From Chromera velia (lineage: Eukaryota; Sar; Chromeraceae), in NCBI GenBank assembly GCA_018398765.1, contig JAHBMJ010000648.1, positions 15,990 to 43,152 on the forward strand: 27,163 nt of DNA, written 5' to 3'. Positions within the stretch are counted from its first letter, which is position 1, and each line of letters opens with the position of its first letter. The notes under the pieces were generated by a model. The model worked only from the letters and a program-made list of their open reading frames with translations. It ran no database searches and was not told where the DNA came from. The position numbers and the translations under genes were made by a program. Positions 19,749 through 27,163 of this stretch are shown here, one piece after another.

Positions 19749-21667
19749 CAACACACGCTAAAATTTAAATTGACTCTCTTTTTTGTTGCCGAAAAATTCT
19801 AATGCCCCCGTGGAGGCACAGTATTACGTATATTCAACCCCCCCCCCCCTAAGTTTGAACTTGCGGACATAATTTGTTTCCTCTGTACTAGCATACGTAG
19901 TGTCATATACTTTCACCCTTCTTTTGCGTATAGAAAGATTCCGTTGTTCGCATTTTACCAGAAGACTGCAACTATTTGGGGTATAGCCGCGGATAGCCGC
20001 AGCCGACGAAAAGAAATAAAAGTAAAAAACAACAACTTAAAGAAAAATGAGAGGAGAGCAGCTGATGGTAAGAAGCCCTAGAAGGTTATTTTTTTTTCTT
20101 CTGTACAGCGTGCTTTAAATTTTGAAAAGGAGACATAATGTATTATTGGCATTCAACCTGCTAGACGACGTACATTTTGTCTCCGGCCGGCTCTGCTTCT
20201 ACTTCTCGTATAAGAGGCGACTGTCTCCAATTAATCGTCTCTGTGCTAGACCATCTTCAATGGCATCTTACTGGGTTCTTTGATTGTAAAGCATGAGCGA
20301 CCGTGGGACCGGGTGGGCAAATGACACCTAGGAATAACGCATATTAACGCACTTCATCATTGAGAGAAGAGGCAGCACTTCTGATGATTGGAGAAAAACA
20401 GTCTTCAGAGTATATACAAGAGAGTCTCGCTTGAGCTCAATTGGTAGCCACAAGGTCATTTAAGATTATTTAGGCTTCTTGTGATAGCTTGCAATACAAT
20501 TTTTTTGTTCAACTTTAATTTTCATTGAAATTTCTTTTTTTTTTTCTTAAGCCAATTGTTGGTTAAGCATGCAGCAATAGGTGGTACTATGAAAACAGAC
20601 TTATATGATCAAACACATATGATACTAGAAAGAGAAGTTATAAAACGAGCATAGTGACTTATTTATCTTTTCTATCTTTCTCCTCTATTTTAATCTTCAG
20701 TTCTTTATTTTTATAACTGTTTGCATCGATTTACATCGCCGGCTTTCGTTCATCCTTTAAATTTCCCCCTCTTTTTCGGATACAAAGAAAGCTAAAACGT
20801 TACTTTTTCACACGTGCCCCGCTTTTTATATAAGAAAAGATAAGAAACTAGACAAGAAACCTAGACAAAAAACCTTTTCACTACTTTGATCTTTGTCCTT
20901 ATGTTGTCCCTGTTTGTTCTCTTAATCTCGACCTTTTTTTGCAAATCTATCTTACGTCTTGGCTTTTATGTTTTCCTGCGAGTTTGCTGGTATATAATTT
21001 ATAATAAGAGGTCACTCTATGTAGTTGTTGCAACCTTTTGCAGTAGGAAACACCACCTTGACTGATCGAGCTCCTCCATAAGCACTAGGCTCGCACCAGT
21101 AAATATTAGTCTCTTCTCCCGATATTTGAATCATATGTTAGTCTGTCCACAATGATCGGCGCAATTTACAAAAAGTTATAAATGTCCTACATTGTTGTGC
21201 CCCCCTCTTTCTTACTACCCTTTTTAATATTCTTTGACCCAGTTTTACATGTGCTGCCTATTCGTGAACCGCTTTTAAGCCACCCACATCTGTTGGCATG
21301 TGTTCTATTCGATTCTATGCCTGTGTCACTGACCATTTTGGTTTTCTTTCGCAATCGTATTATCTAATTAACGCATTCTGTTATGCGATTTGTGAGGCTA
21401 GTCTAGAGCTCAGGCTAGTTGTGAGGTAAGCACAATTGATTCAGCGTTGAAAACGACCCGGGTGAAACTGGTTGAAGCACGTTTAGCTACTAGCAGTTTG
21501 TGGCAGAGTTTTCTTTTCCCGCCCTTTCCGGTCCTTTCCCTTCTGTGTAGATTGCCTGTCTGCATAGTAATGGTATGCAATTGGGTGATTAAGCATTCTT
21601 TTAGTCTCGAATGGTCTACAAACCATTAATTGGCAACCAAAACCAATTGTACATTGGCAACTAATGA

Positions 21668-21720
21668 TATTAATAATAATAACAGTAACAATAACAATGA
21701 CAATAATGATAGTGAATGAA
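21668..21720 (+). repeat. AAT/AAC-rich low-complexity tract
   Basis: Runs of ATTAATAATAAT, AACAGTAAC and AATGATAGTG trinucleotide-like words. A similar AATAATAATAAT run lies near 17631-17660. Confidence 0.8.
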
Positions 21721-22769
21721 CATTTTATCTTTTTAGTTAATAATGTGGAGTTTTTGCCAGGCTGTATGTGTTTTCTACCCTAGTTTCCATATTAAACCTT
21801 TTCTGAATTTAGGATGACTAACACAGACTAGCCGGGTATAAAGAGTATAGTGTTTCTAATGATGATATCGGATGATATATTTTGTTTTCTACAGGATAAT
21901 TATTCACATTGCTGAGACTCTTAGTAAATTGAACGAAATTCAATGTCATTATGTTACTGTGTGTAATTAATCATGCACGTCCATGCATGCCAGTGATCAT
22001 ATATGATGATATGCATGATTTTTTCCCTATTGTTTTAAAAAATTTAAAATTGAATCACTATAGAGTATTTTGACAATATAATAGAACGCAGAGTAACAGT
22101 TTTTTGCTTAAAAAGAACTTTCAAAGCTCTGTGTCTCTTTTGCTCTCATTGAATAATATTATCATGCAATCATCAGCTAAACGTGAATTTGAGTTAGATT
22201 ATTGGAGACCGACGACCTACAAAGGTTGAACAGACGATAGCAATAGATGCCAATCAATATTCAACATTGGACCTTCAACAATAAAGAGACATAACATTGG
22301 ACCATACCGAAACATTAGTTAAAACAACATAATTGAAATCAATCCAACTTAGAACCCAACTGTGACTAGATATTACCAAAAAACTTTTTTGATTCATTTT
22401 TAAAAAAGAAGGATAGAAAATAATACAAAACAATTAATGATCACGCATCACTGGATACACACAGCAATTAAAATAATAAAACTAGAACAACAAGCAAATG
22501 ATATCATTAAGAGAACTATACTTTAAAATTTTACACCTTTGCAGGATAGTTTGCAGCCTATACGCCGGTCTAGCAGCTAGCCTAGGCAGCTGGTATGATC
22601 GGTGTTTATTATATTTTATTGAACCATCGAATTGAATGTGCCAGCCAATTGAAGCGGTGACCAATCAGAATTGACTAAAATAAATGTTGGTTGAGATATA
22701 TTAAGATGTGTGGCTGATAAAATACATGTAAAGTTATAAAAGCTGCGAAATCAAGCAGTCAAGAACTTG

Positions 22770-23465
22770 AACTGTAGTCTGAGACTCGCTTAACACTAAG
22801 TAACGCTTGGTTAGCAAGTCCTGTGATGTACTCTTGGCTGGTCTGACACCACACTCTTTGAATGCAAACACTTATGAAGCTGATCAGACTTATAATAACT
22901 TTCCTGTAACTTATTTGATCATACTCCTACTACTACATATCCTTAATGATGAATGCAGAAGTTTGCTCACTCTCTACATATATTGATAAAATATTAACAT
23001 AAGAGTTTAATAAATTGAATTCTTAGATTAAATCAAATATTGCATGACAACATGATAATACTGCCTTGATCAACATCCTCAGACTTATGCTAGGACTTAT
23101 ATTGCAAAATTGTCAGAAAGTATGGGAAAGATAGAGAAAAAATATTTAGATGATAAGAGATCAATACTGATTAATAAACATTGCCAAGTGGTGGAATGCC
23201 AACATCGATTGGAATGCTAGAGAAAAGAAAAGAAAAGACAACAAAAGACATATGCTTTACAGGCAGCAAAGAAGTAATGTAATTTTCATTATCCTCATAT
23301 ATCGATAAAGTCATATTACCTCAGAGATGCAAAGTCTAACTAAAAAGAGCAAAACATTCACTTTCAGATCAGATGTCTGAACTGAACAGGTTACCTTCAT
23401 ATATTATGAAAAATTGCAAATTTATACAAGGTTCTGAATCAAATTGAAATGATTCTAGGCTTTAC
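22770..23465. repeat. Segmental duplication A, copy 1
   Basis: A block that begins near TAGTCTGAGACT and contains, in order, CATACTCC, TGATGAATGC, TTTGCTCACTCT, TATTAACATA, ACTGCCTTGATCA, ACATTGCC, GTTACCTTCAT and AATGATTCTAGG. The same landmarks occur in the same order in copy 2 (about 23670-24515), with the offset growing from about 900 to about 1045 bp through insertions in copy 2. The divergence is large enough to mark an old tandem duplication. No coding potential is seen. Confidence 0.75.
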
Positions 23466-23669
23466 AATATTCTTTACAGCGCCGTTGTCTACTAGAAGAT
23501 GCGTTTTAATTCCATTATTATCAATACAATATCGCTCAAAATATTGTTCATCTTAGTAATATTTGATTATATTTGATTACTGGCTCAAAGCCAGCTACTA
23601 GGCCAGCTACCAAAGCCAGAAATTAAGGCGCATAAAAGCTACCAAACAAGCAATTCATGACTTATATAC

Positions 23670-24515
23670 TCTAGTCTGAGACTAGTCCTATGCTAGAGTC
23701 CTATGACGCACCCTTGGCTAGTTTTTTTACGATGCATTCTTCAATTTGAAAGCAAACTATTGCAAACTATCGTGGCGCTGGTTTAGACTTAGGCTACTGA
23801 TGATTTTTCTAGTGATTTTCCCATACATGATTTGTCTGATCATGCTCGGATGATGCCTCTACATATCATCATTCTGATGACGGATGATGAATGCGCAAAT
23901 CTAGTGCGCAAATTTGCTCACTCTAGCTCTACATATATCAATAAAATCAATATTAACATAGCCAACATGCAGCTTAATTGATAAAGTGAATGAATTTAAA
24001 AATCGAACTAAAAATCGAATCAAACAGTTGCTGCATGTCATTGAGAATATGATCATACTGCCTTGATCAGCATTCTCAAACTTGTGCTTCAAAATTGTCG
24101 ATCTCGCTAAAAGCTAGGCTAAAAGAATAAGCTAGGATTGAAGTCGTCAAAAAAAAAAAAACTAGAAAAGAACATAAATTATATAATGAACATTGCCGAG
24201 ATGCGCAAAAATGTATAAAAATGTGCAGTGGAGTGCCATTGTCAATCGGAATACTAGAGAAAACGAAAGAAAAGACACCTTGCAGCTACCTTAAAGTTTG
24301 CAGCTGGATAAAAAGTCAATCTAGCTAGCATTCATTGCCTTGATCCATGAATAAGGCAAGGTAAAGCTCAGACAAAGTTTACCTCAAAAAAACTTAACAT
24401 TTGCTTACAAATCAGACATCTGATCTGAGAGGGTTACCTTCATGTCATGCCAATTCATGCAAGATTGCTAGCAAGGTTGTGAATTAAATTAAAATGATTC
24501 TAGGTTTCACGTAGG
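23670..24515. repeat. Segmental duplication A, copy 2
   Basis: This is the partner of 22770-23465, with the same ordered landmarks and several short insertions. Its 3' part (from about GGGTTACCTTCATGTCATGCC near 24433) is echoed once more near 25287, so the unit boundary of duplication B reaches back into this copy. Confidence 0.75.
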
Positions 24516-25286
24516 GTTTCATAAGTTTGAGATGTCTATCAAAAAATGTTGTCATCACAAGCTCGACACATTGAATTTCTCCTAGAAATTTCTCAGACGA
24601 AAGCTTAAAGACGATTGAATTTCGTCGATGAAAGCATGTTTGTATCGATATATTTCAAAAAATTTCAAATATGATACGATACGTTCATCAAGAAATGCTG
24701 ATATCGCTCGATCGACGCATTCTCAAACGAGACCAAAAAGACAATCTGGTGAAACTACTTCAATCAAACAAGAGTTTTCTCCCATCATCATTATCACCAT
24801 ACGCCATCGCCATCGGCCTATATTGTATTATTCACATACAATGTCTTAAAATTTTGTCGGTCATTAAAAAAGCTGAGCTTATTCAGTCCGATTCAATCAG
24901 TTAGTGAGTACATTGCCGTAGGGTACTGAAAGCTCGATGCTTTTTAATTCTAATGCATGTTTTACACTAGTGTTTTACTTTGATTCCTGAATTTGCCAGT
25001 TGTCACCAGCGTCTGTTGGTACCTATGTTGAAGCAAATTGAATTTGTCCGGCACCAGCAAGGAACACTGATCGATATTTTAAATTTATTGATCTGGTCGC
25101 ATCTGATGTCGTCTTTTCGTTGTATTGCAGGTTAAACTTTTCTTTGACGTCATGCACACATATGCACACGAATGTACACTGTGCGCGCTTCAGATAAAAA
25201 CCCGGCCATTTCAATGAAACGTACATTTTTAAATATATGTATCAACTGGTATCAACATAGAGACGTGACGCTCATATGCATGATTT
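24433..25286. repeat. Segmental duplication B, copy 1
   Basis: The block holds TTCATCAAGAAATGCTG, CTCGATCGACGCATTCTC, TCGGTCATTAAAAAAGCTG, TCCGGCACCAGCAAGGAAC, CTGGTCGCATCTGATGTC and a single AACCCGGCCATTTCAAT monomer near 25200. The same words return in copy 2. The segment at about 25037-25140 is nearly identical to that at about 25676-25780, much closer than duplication A, so this is a younger event. Confidence 0.85.
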
Positions 25287-25905
25287 GTGTTACCTTTATA
25301 TCATGCACAATTGTGAATAAAATTAATTTTTAAAAGCGTTTGTATACTTCAAATATGATACGTTGAACTTCATCAAGAAATGCTGTCATCACTCGATCGA
25401 CGCATTCTCAAACGAAACTGAAAAGATAATCTGGTGAAATTGATTCAATCAAACAAGAGTTTTGTCCTCTCCTTTCCTTACTATTCACATACAATGTCTA
25501 AATATTTTGTCGGTCATTAAAAAAGCTGAGCTCATTCAGTCCGATTCAATCAGTTAGTAAGTACATTGCTGTAGTATACTGAAAGCTCGCTGCTTTTTAA
25601 TTTCAATGCACGTTTTACATTGATTCCTGAATTTGCCAGTTGCCACCAGCCTCTGTTGGTACCTGTGTTGAAGTAAATTGAATTCGTCCGGCACCAGCAA
25701 GGAACACTGATCGATATTTTAAATTTATTGATCTGGTCGCATCTGATGTCGTCTTTTCGTTGTATTGCAGGTTAAACCTTTCTTTGACGTTATGCATACG
25801 AATGTACACTGTTTGTGTTTCAGAAAAGAGCTTGGCCATTCCATACGTTTTCAAATGTAAGTAGTAACATATAGAGGGACTCGACGCTCGTACATATTTT
25901 TAGAC
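25287..25905. repeat. Segmental duplication B, copy 2
   Basis: This is the partner of 24433-25286, shorter because of internal deletions. It leads directly into the satellite array, and its last part already contains the first satellite monomer (25831). Confidence 0.85.
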
Positions 25906-26778
25906 TTTAACAGTTGGCGTTTCAGATAAAAACCCGGCCATTTCAATTAAACGTGAATTTTCAAATATTCATATATGTTTGATCATAGAGACTCGACACT
26001 CATGCACATGGTTTGTGTTCCAGATTGAGAACAACAACCCGGCATTCCAATTAAACGTATGTTTTCAACTATGAAGGTATGAACACGGTATGAACATAGA
26101 GACTCGACGCTCATGGACATGGTTTACATGTGTTTCAGATCGAGAAAAACCCGGCCATTCCAATTAATAAGCATTTTCAAATATATGTATGAACATAGAA
26201 ATGTGACGCTCATGCACATGGTTTGTGTTTCAGATCAAGAAAACCCCGGCCATTCCTGGACCAATTAAATGTATGTTTTCAACTATGAAGGTATGAACAT
26301 AGAGATGTGACGCTCATACACATTATTAGATTTTCAATTAAACGTACATTTTCAAATATTAATATATGTTTGAACATGGACACTCGACGCTCATGCATGC
26401 ACAGGGTTTGTGTTCCAGATCGAGAAAAACCCGGCCATTCCAATTAAACGTATGTTTTCAACTATGAAGGTATGAACACGGTATGAACATAGAGACTCGA
26501 CGCTCATGCACAGGGTTTTAATGTGTTTCAGATCGAGGAAAACCCGGCCATTCCAATTAAACGCATATTTTCGAATAAATGTATGAACATAGAGATGTGA
26601 CGCTCATGATATGGTTTGTGTTTCAGATCAAGAAAACCCCGGCCATTCCTGGACCAATTAAATGTATGTTTTCAACTATGAAGGTATGAACACGGTATGA
26701 ACATAGAGACTCGACGCTCATGCACAGGGTTTTAATGTGTTTCAGATCGAGAAAACCCGGCCATTCCAATTAAACGTA
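25831..26778 (+). repeat. Satellite array, about 100-bp monomers with a 392-393-bp higher-order period
   Basis: The landmark CCCGGCCATT or a close variant starts at 25831, 25933, 26038, 26150, 26245, 26430, 26543, 26638 and 26756. One decayed monomer lacks it near 26335. Spacings are about 95-118 bp. The triplet at 26038/26150/26245 repeats at 26430/26543/26638, a shift of 392-393 bp each time, so it is a higher-order repeat. A typical monomer reads CCCGGCCATTCCAATTAAAC, a TTTTCAA word, TATGAACATAGAGACTCGACG, CTCATGCACA, then GTGTTTCAGATC. An isolated monomer lies upstream at 25201. Confidence 0.9.
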
Positions 26779-27163
26779 CGTTTTTAAATATCATCCTGGT
26801 ATGTAGACGTCGAAATTTAGTCACCGTAAGTAATCCTTCAAATTTCAAGTGCAGATTTCGATCGATGATCATATCTGTCAACACTGTCAGCGCTTCTGAA
26901 TTATTAAAGCTCCAGCTGTCAATGTCTTTTTTAATTTCGACACAAGGTATCATGACACAGTCAAAGGGTGATTTCATTGACGGTTAATTAACACACGTTG
27001 ATGAAGAAAGCTATGTAAAAATATCGGGTAAAAAAAGAAAACAAAATACTGAATGCATGCATCTTGTGGAGTAAAAAGAAGATTTCTCTTTGACAGAGAA
27101 ATTGCTCACCATCATGACGCATCATGATGCGCGATGATGCAGCAAAGAGCCGCCGCTTTTATT
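26779..27163. other. AT-rich end of window; no gene seen
   Basis: This is unique-looking AT-rich DNA after the satellite. It has an 81-codon minus-strand open frame (26732-26977) that starts inside unique sequence and ends in a satellite monomer, so I do not call it. Near the end GATGATGC and CATCATGA words repeat (27109-27140). Confidence 0.5.

Larger units (their letters stand above)
16560..22769. other. AT-rich DNA without supportable genes
   Basis: From about 16560 the sequence turns visibly AT-rich, with long A/T runs, AATAAT words and frequent stops in all frames. The longest open frame is about 100 codons (19410-19715), rich in Cys/Phe/Pro, with no domain. I see no transposase, reverse transcriptase or exon-like blocks. 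Items with structure inside it are listed separately: a tRNA-like relic, a CCGGAT cluster, an inverted repeat, a GTGCC minisatellite and an AAT-rich tract. A related pair of short segments containing AGAAAGATTC and CGTT-type words occurs near 19391 and 19933. Confidence 0.7.

Noticed and set aside
19410..19768. Two overlapping plus-strand open frames of about 90-100 codons
   Set aside because: They are Cys/Phe/Pro-rich, their 3' part is the GTGCC minisatellite, and two frames are equally open. No domain is seen.
25023..25854. Pair of similar minus-strand open frames (25023-25226 and 25615-25854)
   Set aside because: Their similarity is due to the recent DNA duplication. The differences I checked between the copies (K/R, Q/R, A/T) are amino-acid changing, so there is no sign of selection on a protein.
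25831..26778. CRISPR-like array
   Set aside because: The whole monomer of about 100 bp repeats, with no constant short repeat separated by unique spacers, and the context is eukaryotic. It is a satellite.
26732..26977. 81-codon minus-strand open frame near the end
   Set aside because: It ends within a satellite monomer and has no recognisable domain or supporting context.

Overview
The window reads as nuclear DNA of a eukaryote. It carries one very intron-rich protein gene on the + strand, one short single-exon gene on the - strand, and about 10.6 kb of AT-rich, repeat-laden DNA with no supportable gene. The organism is inferred, not seen. Dense introns of about 170-480 bp, many microsatellites, GT-AG splice sites throughout, and a secreted, insert-rich M16A peptidase would fit a protist such as a chromerid alga or another alveolate relative of Apicomplexa. 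I hold this with low to moderate confidence.

Layout. (1) 178-699, - strand: an uncharacterised protein of 173 aa. (2) 700-2144: the divergent intergenic region, with a TATA-like tract, an eroded tRNA-like element and AT-rich palindromic patches. (3) 2145-16128, + strand: an insulin-degrading-enzyme-like (M16A, insulysin) zinc metallopeptidase. I rebuilt it by hand as 31 exons whose phases all agree, giving 4947 coding nt and 1648 aa. It has a signal peptide, the inverted zinc motif HxxEH (H154, E157, H158), the downstream glutamate ligand E261, and the C-terminal-half Arg/Tyr pair (R1410, Y1417) of the family. The protein is about 60% longer than human insulysin because of low-complexity inserts between core blocks. 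(4) 16129 to about 16560: the 3' flank, with AATAAA 39 nt after the stop codon and a GA microsatellite. (5) About 16560-27163: a sharp shift to AT-rich DNA. It contains a tRNA-Trp-like relic, an inverted-repeat hairpin, a CCGGAT cluster, a GTGCC minisatellite, two nested generations of segmental tandem duplication (about 22.77-25.90 kb) and a satellite array of about 100-bp monomers with a higher-order period of 392-393 bp (25.83-26.78 kb).

The two genes share an upstream region but show no functional link. The points most worth a second look are the unusual 5' splice sites (13 of 30 introns begin GTC, 8 of them GTCAGT), microsatellites that act as the polypyrimidine tract of some introns, the insert architecture of the peptidase, and the higher-order satellite in which most monomers carry a splice-acceptor-like motif.
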